Assembly: GCA_019916065.1 (NCBI GenBank)
Contig: CM034241.1
Location: forward strand, 3,851,062 to 3,915,061
Origin: Vitellaria paradoxa
Lineage: Eukaryota > Streptophyta > Magnoliopsida > Ericales > Sapotaceae
Direction of reading: 5' to 3'
DNA length: 64,000 nucleotides
Positions within the stretch are counted from its first letter, which is position 1, and every line of letters begins with the position of its first letter. The notes under the pieces were generated by a model that was not told where the DNA came from, ran no database searches, and worked only from the letters and a program-made list of their open reading frames with translations. Of the stretch, positions 37,556 through 48,861 are shown piece after piece. The position numbers and the translations under genes were made by a program.

Positions 37556-38459
37556 TGTTCGGCAGCAAAAATTACCGCCGGAACTGCTGACCACGCCAAC
37601 TGGAAATGCAATCACCGACCTGCCGAACAAAGACAGAAAGAAAGGTGACGGCCGGATAGGAGATCTCTGGCCAGAAAACCCTCCGATGGTTAAGTCAGCA
37701 AGTCGCTTAAAAGAGGAAACTTTTGGGGAACAAATGAGTAAAAGCTTAAGTTGGCAATAGTCAGCTTACCTCTGTGGTTGAGTAGAATATCCTATTTATA
37801 GCAGTCCGAGTAATGATTAAAGCATACCTGCGACTTGACGTTACGCACACTGCCGTGTCCCTCTTTTCTATCCTTGCTTTAAATACTCTTCCCCTTTATT
37901 TAATGCCTCAAACCCCTCATTTAATACACCATGCCTCTCATTTAATGCTTCTGGCGACTTAACACGGCATTACAACCAGAATTTCAGGGTCAAACTGTCT
38001 TCCTGTCACATCAGCCAACAACTCGTGACGAGATAGACCGATTTAGTTACTTCCTCAGAGACAAATACCCAGTTCAGTCTTAACTATGGTGCATTTATGG
38101 TCACGATCCCTCTTTAAAGGCTATGGGTCCCAGATTCAACATTTACTAGCCGCCAACGGATAGGCCGAGCAAACTAGCTACCAAGATCCTCGGCTATAGC
38201 CACGTGGCAATACACTGTTCATTGATGCTGAGGTCTAGGGTACTCTTTGGAACACTAACTCTGAATCATGTGTTCACGTATAACACTCACGTGGAACTCT
38301 CGTGCCATAATCAGTTGTTCGGCAGGACGCCACGTGTCACAACGAAACGTGCTCGACAAATGACTACGTGGCTCACACGAGTATGCTCGGCACTGGGCCA
38401 CGTGGCGCCAGACTACACTTGTTCGGCACAAGTACAGCTTAGTATTATTTTGCCCAACA
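37556..38459 (-). repeat. Left LTR (3' LTR of the element)
   Basis: Starts TGTTCGGCAGC and ends GCCCAACA, with TG..CA ends in both readings. Compared with the right LTR I count 16 substitutions, 15 of them transitions, and three 1-bp indels. On the minus strand it carries the TATA-like CTATAAATA (37793-37801). Confidence 0.96.
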
Positions 38460-38474
38460 TTTTGCCCCCACTCT
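38460..38474 (-). other. Polypurine tract
   Basis: On the minus strand the bases just before the 3' LTR read AGTGGGGGCAAAA, the plus-strand primer site used in reverse transcription. Confidence 0.8.
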
Positions 38475-38965
38475 GGTTGGAAAAAGATATTTTCCGAGCA
38501 GAGTAGCAGAGCAGAATAACCTTACCTTACTGATCCTTCAATCTCCTTACACAGTTTGTCGTTTAGTATCTCCCTGACGCGCATCAAATTTGATTGGACT
38601 CTTCTCTTTCCTCGTGACGACACGCGTAGTGCCCTTTCAGCTTTTCATCTGCTGCGCCGCTTACGCGGATTCCCAGATTTGGGGTGTTAAAACGTGAATG
38701 GTCAGAAATTTAAAAATTGGGGCGGTAATAAATGCCATTTTTGCCGCCCGTTGCCTTTTCATTGGAAATGCTTCAGTTACCTCCACAGATACATACACAT
38801 ATACATATATACCTGGTTCGTCTTCTTTTACTTCCTTTCCGCGATTCAAGCCATCAGATTTCCCTTACTTCTTTCCCTCTGAGTTTTCATCTTCACGAGC
38901 CTTCATCCTTCCCGTCGTTCTTCGTTCCTGGTGAGTTAATCCCTTTTTATTTCAAATCTTCCGTT
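38475..38965 (+). promoter_or_regulatory. Leader / possible promoter of the antisense gene
   Basis: This is the stretch between the polypurine tract and the antisense ATG. A CATATATAC run near 38803 could act as a TATA element, with a C/T-rich 5' UTR after it (38880-38950). The in-frame codons upstream of 38966 lack family-like content, so I start the protein at MGRLANELSS. No transcription start can be fixed from sequence. Confidence 0.4.
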
Positions 38966-41822
38966 ATGGGTAGACTCGCAAACGAGCTAAGCTCTGAGGA
39001 AAAAATTAGGATTTTCAAGGAGAAATACCAAATTCCTCAGAACGTAGGTATTAGGCTCGCCGAACAAGGCGAGCGCGAAACAGGGGAATTCCCCATAGTG
39101 GCAATCACCGAAGGTGGCCTTAGGTTCCCCCTGCACCCTTTTCTTCGCTCTATGATGAGCATTCTAGACCTTGGCCCTAGGAACCTCACCCACAACTTTT
39201 ATAGAATTGTTAATGGGGTAATAGAAATAAACAGGCGATACGGATTCCACATATCCGAGTGGGATCTTCTTTACTGTTACTCTATCCAGAAGGTGAGGAA
39301 GGATGAGAACAGGTGGTACCTGAAATCCCGACCAGAAAAGGCCTTGGTCCACATGCTGCCTGATACGATTAAGTCGGAAAGTGACCTGTGCGTCGTCACA
39401 GGTCACTGGACACACGATCCAGACGAAGATCGTTATCCAATCGTCCCTCGGGTTTCTTTGGGCCCAGGTTGGTTGATTTCAAATGCTACCAGTTCTTATT
39501 CTTCTTCAGCATTTTATCTTCACGTTTAAGCATGCTAACTATTTGATTTAATATCTGTGCAGCCGTCCAATCAAAGAAGGTCTGGGCTACTGGTCTTCGT
39601 GCTGACAAGGATCATCTTAAGGAGGTGTTCAAATTCCTTGGAGGTCCAGATCTCTATCCATTCGCCAGAGCGGTCCCAATTCTGTTCAACTTCATCCCTT
39701 CTCACCAGACGTTTATCGCCCCCCCTCAAGGTTTCGCCACCTCGGAAGCTATCAGGCGTCTTCAGTGGTGGTTCCGGGCTTCTGCTGAAGAAAAAGAAAA
39801 TTACTACGCCTTAAGGCATCCAGGGTGGACTCGCCCCCCTCCATTTGCTATTCCATTGGTTGCCGAGCAAGTTCATCCCCCACAAGCAGCAATTCCTGAG
39901 CCTGCCGAGCAGCCGAGGAAGCGCAGATTCGTTCTTTTAGACGAAGAGGAAGAGGAAGAAGAAGAAGAAGTTGAGATACCCCCTGCTTTTGACTACTTTT
40001 CAGATCTAGAAGGGGAAGAGGAAGGAGACATGGCCCCGAAGATCGACTATAAGAAACTTGCCATGGCAAAGGCAAAGGGGCAAAGGGCCGAAGAAGCCCA
40101 GAAGAAGAAGGCCGACGAGCAAAAAGCTGCTGGGAAGAGAAAGCTCGATGAGGGGAAAGCCCCTGCTCCTTCAACTGCCGACCAGATAATGAAAGTAAAA
40201 ATGGAGAAGGGGAAGGAGCAGGAGGTAGCTCAAAAGAAACCTTCTGGTCCTCCTGAGCAGAAGAGGGCCAAGACACAATCGGCAGACACAACTCAAACGG
40301 CCGAGCAGTCAAAACTGCCGAAGGAGGACGCCGCGAGGGGGCCAGCACCTTCCAAGGTCGTGCCACCCACCAAAGACGCACCACCAAAAACCTCCGAGCC
40401 ACTACCTACTCAACCGATTGGGCCCGTGCCCCTTGCTATCGAGTATCCGGCCAATCCGGTTCGAGACTCCCCTCCATTTGTTCCACAAATCCTTATTCCC
40501 AGCCTCGAACACCCTCAAGGCCGTCCCTTCACTGTCCAAGATACAGCCCTCAACCACGCCGAGGAGTATCTCAAGGGTATCCTCCCTCCTCGGGATGTTC
40601 ATAACACAAGGAAGAATAGAACGGAGGACATCCACAAGACTCTGATGAAGAACATCATCTCTGTAAGTACAATGATATTCCTTTATGTGCATCCTTTCGT
40701 TATTATAATTTTTCTAACTTTCTGTTCTTTCTGCAGACTTCTCTCTACACGATGGAGTTGATTGCTCGGAGCCAAGCCTCCGAAGCCAGAGCCGAGCAGG
40801 ATAGGTCGGACATAAAGGAGTTGAAAGCGAATGTGAGGACCTTGGAGAAGGAGAACAAGAATCTCCAATCCAGCAATGACGCTCTGGCAAAAGAGAGAAG
40901 TCAACTTCGAGATGATAATAAGGAGATTGAGCATCAACTTAACACTGCCCTTGGCCAAGTTGCTGGAAGCATAGCTCGCGTGCAATCAATGGATAAAATC
41001 CTAACTCGTAAAGACGAGGAGCTGTTAGAGGTCAAGGGCAAACTCTCAAGGGCCGAGATTGAATTGTCCTCCACAAAGACTGGACAAGAATTACTCCTCA
41101 AGGAGTTGGAGGCTTCCAGGGCCGAGCAAGGGAAATCGAAGCAAGAGCTTGCCAACCTTCGGGCAGAGCTTGCGCTGAAGACTCGGGCCCTGGAAGAGAA
41201 AGAAGCTGCTCTCCGAGAAGCCGAGGAGAAGGCCAAGGCTGAAGTGGAGGCCCAGATCAACTGACTGCGTGGATCAGATGAGGGATGCTCACAACGACTT
41301 CTTCCTTGAGGGTTGGGAGGCCGCAATGAAGAGGAACAATATCGATCACACCAACCCCATATACAAGGAGGTCCCTTATCCTGATCCAGAGCGCCCAATC
41401 CCCCAGTTCAGCTTTGAACGTCCACCTCAAACTCCCTCAATTCATACTGCCGAAGAAACAATTGACGAGGGGGAGGTTGAGGTGGATAGTGCCCAGAAGG
41501 ACACCTCCCAGGCGCCTGAACAGATTGATCTAATAGTGGAGAGTGATCCTACTAAAGGGGGAGAGAAGTGAGCCTTCTTGTATATTATTTTTTTTATTCG
41601 GATGTAACAATATAAAACTTTTGGCTCTAAATGAATGAAAGTACTTTGGTTTTTCTCTAATCTTGCTTTATTTTTCTATGTCTTTGTTTCTTTAGAACTG
41701 CTGATGAATTGATTGGAGAATGCTTTAACTGGCTTGCTGATGAAATTATAAGGAGTGCAGCCGAGGAGTACCTTGACGTTTTTTCCCACGAGATAGCTAC
41801 AAACCCTTACAACAAATGCTAA
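38966..41822 (+). CDS. Spliced antisense gene of the retrotransposon (aORF), putative gypsy-type transposon domain
   Basis: Proposed exons: 38966-39467, 39563-40662, 40737-41567 and 41696-41822. Introns have GTTGGT..GTGCAG, GTAAGT..CTGCAG and GTGAGC..TTTAG ends, and the reading phase is kept at all three junctions. The N-terminal part has GGLRFPLHPFLRSMMSILDL, INRRYGFHISEWDLLYCYSI and FNFIPSHQTF, matching the 'putative gypsy-type transposon' family (PF04195 as I recall it). A poly-Glu tract, a Lys/Ala/Pro-rich linker, and a long Glu/Lys/Leu coiled coil (exon 3) follow. The last exon ends EYLDVFSHEIATNPYNKC. One +1 break lies near 41262; removing one base restores the phase into exon 4. About 850 aa. 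Antisense extra ORFs are known in Tat elements; their function is unknown. Confidence 0.8.
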
Positions 41823-42339
41823 TGCCCCATCTTAGATTAGGATAGCCTCTTCGGTTGATAGTTATGTAAAAATGTATTGTAACTGTACTCTGAAACATGT
41901 AATAAAAGCTTTTGAATTGTCTCCTATTGGCAGTCTGTCTTTCCGTTTATATGTTTTATGCTTTATATTGAAGTATGTATCGTGAATGGATTTGTACCGA
42001 TTTGCCGAGCAACCATAACTCTTAACAGAAACACTTTAAACATTAAGTCTTTCAAGGGTAACAAGCTCATGTAGTAGTTTAACTTTCATCAAATGGCTTC
42101 AAGCTTTTGCTAAAGAGGCATAACTTTAATAAATCTCACATACCTGAATAAGTTCGGCTGTCCTCCAGCTTTCATATAATAACGGAGGTAGCTACCTTCT
42201 GACAAAACTTCACTTTTTAATCTCATACCGAGCATCGGAGAAGTGAATCTTATGATACAGGGCTTTTGCACACCAGGGCCGAGCTTCTTCGAAATGTTTC
42301 TCTGTGTCGTTAGAACTTTTGCTTCTATTGTACCAACGC
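41823..42339. other. 3' flank of the antisense gene
   Basis: Non-coding. It holds an AATAAA signal at 41902 in the plus direction, about 80 bp past the antisense gene's stop, which could serve its polyadenylation. The rest has no recognisable content. Confidence 0.5.
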
Positions 42340-42990
42340 TAAGAAAACTGAGCGTGGCTTTCTTTTCTTTCCTAATTAATAAACCAAGGAATTGAATCTT
42401 GGCTTGAAAAAGCGTGTCTGGTCAATGAATAAACCAGGATTGGGCCAACATCAGAAATGATGTGGATTCTTTCTGTACCAATGGTCGGCGAACCGAGCAT
42501 AGCTTTCTTGTGATAATTCTTTTCAGAAAACTGAGGAATTGAATCTCAGTCTAAAGAGAATTTCCTGGTCAGTAAATAAACCAGGATTGTACCAACGCTG
42601 GGCAAGCCGAGCGTGGCTTCTTTTGATAATTCTTTTCAGAAGACTGAGGAATTGAATCTCAGTCTAAAGAGAATTTCCTGGTCAGTAAATAAACCAGGAT
42701 TGTACCAACGCTGGGCAAGCCGAGCGTGGCTTCTTTTGATAATTCTTTTCAGAAGACTGAGGAATTGAATCTCAGTCTAAAGAGAATTTCCTGGTCAGTA
42801 AATAAACCAGGATTGTACCAACGCTGGGCAAGCCGAGCGTGGCTTCTTTTGATAATTCTTTTCAGAAGACTGAGGAATTGAATCTCAGTCTAAAGAGAAT
42901 TTCCTGGTCAGTAAATACACCAGGAATGTACCAACATCGAGGGAGATGTGGCATCCTTTCGTACCAATGCTCGGCAAGCCGAGCACGGCT
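42340..42990. repeat. 113-bp tandem repeat array in the 3' untranslated part of the retrotransposon
   Basis: CTGAGGAATTGAATCTCAG starts at 42531, 42644, 42757 and 42870, an exact 113-bp period with near-identical copies. A more diverged unit lies at about 42380-42490 and a partial one runs to 42990. Each unit also contains a short hairpin (the start motif is partly self-complementary) and CCGAGCGTGGC. Tandem arrays at this place are known from Tat/Ogre elements. Confidence 0.92.
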
Positions 42991-43135
42991 CCTTTCCATG
43001 CCACCACTTAAAGAGACGTGGCGTCTTTTTGTTAAGCAGGGAGTGATCTCAAGCTTTTGAAATTGCTTTTGCTTGCAAAAGAATCGCTTTTCAATAAATG
43101 TACAAAGTCTTTAATCAACAAATGTACAGAAAAAA

Positions 43136-44440
43136 TCAATGATAGTACAACTTTAGATGGGCTATATTCCACGGTCTTTTGATTGGCTTTCCCTCCATGT
43201 CAATTAACTTGTAAGCGCCATTGCCGAGCACCTCCGAGACGAGGAATGGTCCTTCCCAATTAGCTCCAAGCTTTCCTTCGGTTTGATCTTTCCTGCTTCC
43301 CATCAATTTTCTCAACACCCAATCGCCAGTGCCGAATTCTCTATGTCTGACCCCTTTATTAAATTTCTTCCTTGTCTCTCGCTGGTAGTTGGCTAACCTT
43401 AGTGTTGCCAGTTCCCTTCTTTCATCGATTAAATCCAGGCTTATTCCCATAGCTTGATCATTTTCCCCTTTGTCAAATGATAGAGTTCTGATGCTCGGGA
43501 GACCAACTTCCAAGGGTATGACGGCTTCAACACCGTAAGCCAGAGAGAAGGGAGATTCTCCGGTTGATCTTCTAGGGGTTGTTCGGTAGGTCCACAGTAC
43601 TGATGGTAATTCATCCACCCATCTCCCTTTTGCCGCTTCCAGTCTTTTCTTAATCCCATTGAGAATGACTTTGTTCGTAGCTTCGGCTTGACCATTGCTC
43701 TGGGGGTAAGCTGGTGTAGAGTAAATATTCTTGATTCCATATCTAGAACAATATTCCCTAAATGGGGCACTGTCAAATTGCGTCCCATTGTCGGAAATAA
43801 GTGTCCTAGGGATGCCATACCTGGTAATGATGTTCTTCCAAATAAATCGAATGGTATCTGCATCCCTGATGTGAGCTAGGGGTTCTGCTTCCACCCACTT
43901 AGTAAAGTAGTCGGTGCCGACCACTAGAAACTTTCTATTTCCCGAAGCAGTAGGCAGGGGTCCCACAATGTCGAGTCCCCATTGAGCGAACGGCCAAGGG
44001 CTGGTAAGCGGGCTGAGTTCCTGGGCTGGCTGGTGAGGAATGGGAGCAAACTTTTGACATTTCTTGCATCTCCGAACATAGGCCTGAGCGTCATACCCCA
44101 TCTTCGGCCACCAATACCCTTGAGTGATTGCTCGGTGCGCCAATGATCTGCCCCCAGTATGTGCTCCACAGACCCCTTCATGAAGCTCGTAAAGAAAGTC
44201 TTGCACTTTGTCAGGATGAACACAAAGAAGATAGGGGCCTGTGAATGACTTTTTGTATAACTTCTGGTCAGGAGAGAGCCAAAACCTGGCGGCTTTTATT
44301 CTTAGCTTCTTTGCTGCTGTCTTGTCTTCGGGAAGTGTTCCGTCCTTCAGGTAAGCGATGATTGGATCCATCCAAGATGGGGCTAGGTCAGCACACATTA
44401 CCTCCTCGTCTTTCTTTATGCTCGGCTTCTTTAGGACTTC
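43136..44440 (-). CDS. pol: Integrase, intact frame
   Basis: The 556-codon frame from 44806 to 43136 covers aRNH and integrase without a break. The integrase has the HHCC zinc finger (His at residues 209 and 216, Cys at 247 and 250 of that frame). The catalytic triad is D279 (in WGLDIVGPL), D339 (in LISDNGTQF) and E375 (in SNGQAEATN), with the canonical 35-residue D-E gap. A GPF-like block (NWEGPFLVSEVLG) follows. The protein ends shortly after with no chromodomain. It is the best-preserved part of the element. Confidence 0.93.
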   Translation of the reverse strand, partial: EVLKKPSIKKDEEVMCADLAPSWMDPIIAYLKDGTLPEDKTAAKKLRIKAARFWLSPDQKLYKKSFTGPYLLCVHPDKVQDFLYELHEGVCGAHTGGRSLAHRAITQGYWWPKMGYDAQAYVRRCKKCQKFAPIPHQPAQELSPLTSPWPFAQWGLDIVGPLPTASGNRKFLVVGTDYFTKWVEAEPLAHIRDADTIRFIWKNIITRYGIPRTLISDNGTQFDSAPFREYCSRYGIKNIYSTPAYPQSNGQAEATNKVILNGIKKRLEAAKGRWVDELPSVLWTYRTTPRRSTGESPFSLAYGVEAVIPLEVGLPSIRTLSFDKGENDQAMGISLDLIDERRELATLRLANYQRETRKKFNKGVRHREFGTGDWVLRKLMGSRKDQTEGKLGANWEGPFLVSEVLGNGAYKLIDMEGKPIKRPWNIAHLKLYYH

Positions 44441-44459
44441 CATAAAAACCTGATCAGTC

Positions 44460-44870
44460 AGCCTTATTCGAGAAGAGGCGGCCAGCGTTGCAAGTGCGTC
44501 AGCGTGAGCATTATGATCCCTGCCAATGAGCTCTACGCTAGCTTTATTAAAGCCTTCAATTTTCTTCTTTGCCACTTCTAAATACTCCGCCATCTTCTCA
44601 CTTCTAGCCATATACTCACCCTTCAGCTGGTTAGCAACCAACTGAGAGTCAGTCCTTATTACAACATCATCTGCCATCAATCGCCGAGCAATGTCGAGTC
44701 CAGCCAGGAGAGCTTCATATTCTGCCTCATTATTAGTAACCTCGAACTCGAGTTTTATTGCATATTCTATCGAGACCCCTTCTGGTGTAGTCAGAACTAT
44801 GCCCACGCCGCCTCTTTTTCTAGTCGAAGATCCGTCAACCTCGATTTGCCAAGGTGGTTCGGCCTCATTA
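44460..44870 (-). CDS. pol: RNase H 2 (archaeal-type, aRNH)
   Basis: A second RNase H domain: IEVDGSS near 44850, then FEVTNNEAEYEALLAGL, then VIRTDSQLVANQLKGEY, then GRDHNAHADALATLA. These give the D, E, D, D catalytic pattern. The tandem RNase H arrangement is a diagnostic trait of Tat-lineage gypsy elements. From about 44860 onward the frame is open through integrase. Confidence 0.85.
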
Positions 44871-44939
44871 TGTTCGGCTGGGGCAGGACTTTATTTCAAC
44901 ATGCCATACTTCTTTTGTTTGACCACAGGCTGGTGTGGA

Positions 44940-45304
44940 AAAATTTCGCTACAAAATCGGCCAGGACTTGAGCCTTTATTGCGGTTCTTGGGATGAATTT
45001 TATGTCGAATGCACCAAGGGAAACTGCCCATTTTGCCACTCGGCCCGACACATCAGCCTTCTTTAAAACATGGCCAATTGGCTGATCGGTGACTACTTGA
45101 ATGGTGTGTGCATGGAAATAATGGGCTAACTTCTTGGATGCCATTATTAATGCCAAGGTCAGCTTTTCTAGGGGAAGGTATCTGGTCTCCGCTCCTTGCA
45201 TTGTTTTGCTCACGTAGTAAATAGGATGCTGCTTCCCTTGTTCCTCTCTCAGCAAGACGGCACTGACTGCGTGCTCTGAGACTGCCAGATATAGTTGTAA
45301 AATA
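44940..45304 (-). CDS. pol: RNase H 1 (gypsy-type)
   Basis: This region follows RT and carries LREEQGKQHPIYYVSKTM, then ETRYLPLEKLTLALI, then TIQVVTDQPIGHVL and VLADFVAKF. These are RNase H blocks with the Glu and Asp positions expected for the native gypsy domain. It is broken by +1 shifts near 44941 and 44881, in the linker to the second RNase H. Confidence 0.8.
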
Positions 45305-46580
45305 TCCCCCGACTGCAGGTGTTGATAATATCGGGACAGTTGTCAGGTATTCTTTAAGCTTTTCCAGTGCCGCGTCTGCCTCAGCATCCCATTGCATCTT
45401 ATTGGCCCCTTTGAGTAGTCTAAAGAATGGTCGGCACTTGTCGGATGACCTACTAATAAACCGATTGAGTGCCGCCACCATCCCTGTGAGTTTCTGGACC
45501 TCTTTTTTAGTGCGCGAAGGAGAAACAGATTGGATGGCACGTATTTGATCGGGATCAGCCTCAATTCCCCTTCTGCTCACCAAGTGGCCCAAAAATTTAC
45601 CCGAGCCAACTCCAAAGGTGCACTTGACAGCATTTAATTTTAACCCATACCGATCAAGGGTAGAGAAAACATGCTGGAGATGTTGGAGATGAGTGTTCGG
45701 CTCCTTGCTTTTCACCACCATATCATCAATGTAGACCTCCATCGTCTGTCCGAGGTCTTCTTTGAATATTTTCGTAACTAACCGTTGATAGGTGGCTCCA
45801 GCGTTCTTCAGTCCGAATGGCATAACTCTGTAACAGTATATGCCTCGAGGGGTTATGAAAGAAGTTTTCTCCTCAGTCAGGGCCGAACATGGGGATCTGG
45901 TGATATCCCCTATAAGCGTCCAGGAACGACATCCTGGAACATCCAGCGGTTGAGTCAACGAGTTGGTCGATCTTTGGCAGGGGGAATGGATCCTTAGGGC
46001 AGGCCTTGTTCAGGTCTGTGTAGTCTACGCAGACTCTCCACTTCCCATTCTTCTTTTTGACCACGACTGTATTGGCCAACCACTCCGGGTATGAGACTTC
46101 CCGAATGACCTCCGCCTCTAACAGTCGGCCGACCTCCTCTATGACTGCCTCTGCGTGTTGGAGAGCTGATCGCCTTGCTTTTTGTACCACAGGTTTTACC
46201 CCCGGATTCACATTCAACTTATGAGTCATGATTTCGGGGGAAATACCTGGCATTTCGTGTGGAGTCCAGGCGAACGTTCCAATATTCTTCAAAAGCATCT
46301 CCGTTAGCTTCAGTTTCTCCTCGGCGCTCAGATTGGTGCCGATCAGGAAGAATTTATCATCCTCAGCCGGGCCAATCTGATATTTCTCCAAACCCTCCGT
46401 GGCTTTCATCTGCGGATCACCACCGACATCATCGATCTTTGGCACGTCCTCGGGTAGTTCGGCCAGTTGGACTTGTTCGGGGATAGTCTTGGATTTTAGG
46501 GCTGCAGAGAAGCACTTTTGGGAAGTATTTTGATCCCCAAAAATAGAAATCACTTCCCCGCAATAAGGGAACTTCAGCAC
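45305..46580 (-). CDS. pol: Retrotransposon reverse transcriptase (frame broken)
   Basis: The RT blocks are in order: KKNGKWRVCVDYTDLNKACP, then SRMSFLDAYRGYHQI, then MPFGLKNAGATYQRLV, then the catalytic YIDDMVV at about 45719-45733, followed by thumb-like HLQHVFSTLDRYGLKLN. Catalytic aspartates are kept. One +1 break near 45877 separates the second and third blocks and another near 45308 follows the connection. Typical gypsy order and spacing. Confidence 0.88.
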
Positions 46581-47050
46581 CTGGTGGTAGGTTGAGGGGA
46601 CCGCCTTCAAAGCATGAATCCACGACCTTCCTACTATAGCGTTATAGGAAGAGGGGGAATCCACAACAGTGAACTCAACCTCTTGCTCCACTGGACCCAC
46701 GCGGACAGGAATGACGACTCTACCTAGAGGCCAGACAAGGAGCAGAATTGAATCCTATGAGCGGGCATTCTGCCGGTTCCAGATCTTCTTCAGTTAATCC
46801 GAGCTTCTTAAATAAGCTCAGGAACATAATTTCTGTTGAGCTTCCTGCATCTACCAGAATTCTTCTTACTTCTGAATCAATCATGCCCAGAGTGACCACC
46901 AGGGCATCATTGTGCAGGCAGTTGAACACCAGGATGCTCGTCTTCATGAAAAGTGATTTCCTCCATGGCGGCTTTCCTCGGGCGCTTGTTCGGCTGACCC
47001 GCAACGCCCAAGATTTCTTTACTTGGTGGATTTGGGGCACGATTGATGAC
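46580..47050 (-). CDS. pol: Retrotransposon aspartic protease region (frame broken)
   Basis: It contains HNDALVVTLGM followed by VRRILVDAGSSTEIMF. The DAGSS block is the active-site aspartate motif; Tat elements often vary the usual DTG. Frame breaks (+1) sit near 46917 and 46737, before and after the active site. It would process the Gag-Pol polyprotein. Confidence 0.75.
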
Positions 47051-48766
47051 ACTCTGGGGCCGTCGCTCCATATGGATCACGTGGATGACTGCAGGTCTTG
47101 GGACATCTCTACGTGCCCTGGCCCTTGGTGGGGGTTGAACCTCTTCGGCAGCGTCTTCCCCGGCAAGTCTCTTTCGTTGCCTCCTCGGCTCTCTGTCCTG
47201 TGGGGCTGCTTCTCTAGTTCTGCCCTCATCTACGAACTCTTTAAGGTGGCCTTTGCGCACCAGTTCTTCCAGATGATGCCGCAACGATCGGCAGGCTCCG
47301 GTGCGATGCCCTTTGTCTTGATGGTACGCACAGTAATTCTTGGAATTCTCCTTTCCAGGGAAGTCCGGCAGCTTTTCCGGGCCATCTGAAATATGGCCTA
47401 TTTTTTATCTGAGGGAGGATCTTGAAGATTGGCTCCTTGAACACCGTATTGACCGCTTCAAATAAGGACTTCCCCTCATCAATGAATCGGCGGCCATCTC
47501 CCCGTCTTTTATCTCTTGTCTGGCCCTGGGATCTCCTTTCTTTTTGCTCGGCCGACTGTGTCTCGTCCTCCACCTTGGCATACTTCTCGATCCGGCACAT
47601 AAGATCTGACATGTTGGCGGCGGGCTTTTTGGTCAAGGAGAGCCACAGCCTATTCTCCTTCCGCAACCCCAGTTTAAACGAGGTATCGGCCAATTGCTCT
47701 GAGCATTCTCCTACCTCATTGTAGAGCTCCAGGTAGCAGCAGGGAATAATCTCTCAATGATTCCCCGGACTTTCTTTTCATCGTGAGGAGAACGTCAGCG
47801 GTTTTGGGCTGTTTTGTGTTAGCCAAAAACCGGGTGACGAACTCCTCTGCCAGTTGCTGCCAACACCGGATACTGCCAGGGGGCAGTTCATGAAACCACT
47901 GAAGCGCTGTATCTCCCAAACTGGAAGGGAATACTTTGCACATAAAGTGGTCGTTGCTGTTCCATAACGTCATGGCCTGCATGTAATGACGGTAGTGGGC
48001 CAGGGGGTCATTTCTCCCATCATAGAGATTAAGCCTCGGAGTTTGGAATTTCTCCAGGAGGCTCCGCATCGATTATTTCGTCGACGAATGGGGAGGCAGA
48101 GATCCGCCCTAGGGCTTTCCTTGCCATCATTCGTGTGCTCTGGCCCTGAGCACCCCATTCCTCTGCTTGCCCCCACTCCTCCATCTTTGCCTTTCCCGCT
48201 TTCTTACGCTTCAAAGTTAGCTCTTCTTGGTCCGAGCTATCCGCTTCTTCTGAGTGTGCCTCCAGTACCTTTTTCGAGGAACTCCTTTGGTGATGTGCTT
48301 TGATGGGTACGTCAACATCAGATCTTGCATCACGTTTCGCAACGGATTTAGCATGGCGCGAGTCCTTTCTAGAAGGAGAGACATCACGTCGCGAGCGAGA
48401 ACGCACCTCCTTTTGTTCATGGGTGTCCCCGTCATCCTCATCAGTGGGGTCCTCGTAAAGAGCATCGTAACTTTCATCAGATTCTGAGTCAGATCGATCA
48501 GAATCAGCTGCATGGCTAGCAGTGGACTTTCCCTTTTCCTTACTTAATTCCAGCAGAATCTCCTCCAGTTCTGCATGTTTTTCACTGGCCTTAGCCATCA
48601 GCTCCTCTCTCCGTTTCAGTACCTCAGGATCCTCCATTTTTCTTCTCCGGGCATGCTCCAGACCTGGAGTCCGGATAACCAGCGCACTCCCTTTAGTTTT
48701 GGCAGGAGTGGAACCGTCCCCTGCCCGTGGGGATGGTGGTGGAGTAGTGTTTCCTCCTGAAGTCAT
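46907..48766 (-). CDS. gag: Retrotransposon gag (frame broken)
   Basis: It starts at the ATG at 48766, 78 bp inside the primer site. The N-terminal third (to about 48060) is charged, Ser/Asp/Glu- and Arg-rich. It is followed by a capsid-type retrotransposon gag domain (RNDPLAHYRHYMQAM, then ALQWFHELPPGSI, about 48020-47870, continuing to about 47550) and a zinc-knuckle-like CAYHQDKGHRTGAC around 47340-47300. Three +1 frame breaks lie near 48057, 47740 and 47381, and the frame stays open on each side. Continuous with pol. Described only as it stands; not functional as printed. Confidence 0.85.
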
Positions 48767-48843
48767 TATGTGGACAAGTACTAGAGACTTGACAAAGGAA
48801 CAAGAAAAAAGCTGGTGAACAACAATGCTGGGCTAAACAACGA

Positions 48844-48861
48844 GCCCCACGGTGGGCGCCA
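48844..48861 (-). other. Primer binding site
   Basis: On the minus strand, TGGCGCCCACCGTGGGGC starts two bases inside the 5' LTR. TGGCGCC starts are usual for plant gypsy elements and pair with a tRNA 3' end. I do not assign the tRNA. Confidence 0.85.

Larger units (their letters stand above)
31250..37580. repeat. Tandem segmental duplication, unit B (6.3 kb, internally deleted)
   Basis: A second copy of 22933-31249, lacking the stretch equivalent to 27719-29668 (1950 bp). The deletion junction at 35994/36000 carries about 5 bp of filler (ATTTT), as seen in end-joining repair. It ends inside the left LTR at 37580. Long frames here (35110-35574 and its shadows) are purine/pyrimidine tracts copied from unit A and are not genes. 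Confidence 0.92.

Noticed and set aside
36001..37580. Independent second insertion of the same MITE and AT segments
   Set aside because: The entire flanking sequence is duplicated in order, so it is one segmental duplication and not separate insertions.
22933..37580. Interpreting units A and B as the LTRs of a giant element
   Set aside because: No TG..CA ends, primer site or polypurine tract at the unit boundaries; the junction lies inside another LTR.
39848..40402. 184-aa minus-strand frame within the antisense gene
   Set aside because: A shadow of the Glu/Lys/Ala-rich plus-strand coding sequence, which has a recognised domain, splice sites and consistent phase.
42340..42990. Regularly spaced repeats as a CRISPR array
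   Set aside because: The whole 113-bp unit is repeated with no variable spacers, and the setting is a plant retrotransposon.
46748..47389. 213-aa plus-strand frame within gag-pol
   Set aside because: Opposite-strand shadow of the gag/protease region; the minus strand has recognisable motifs.
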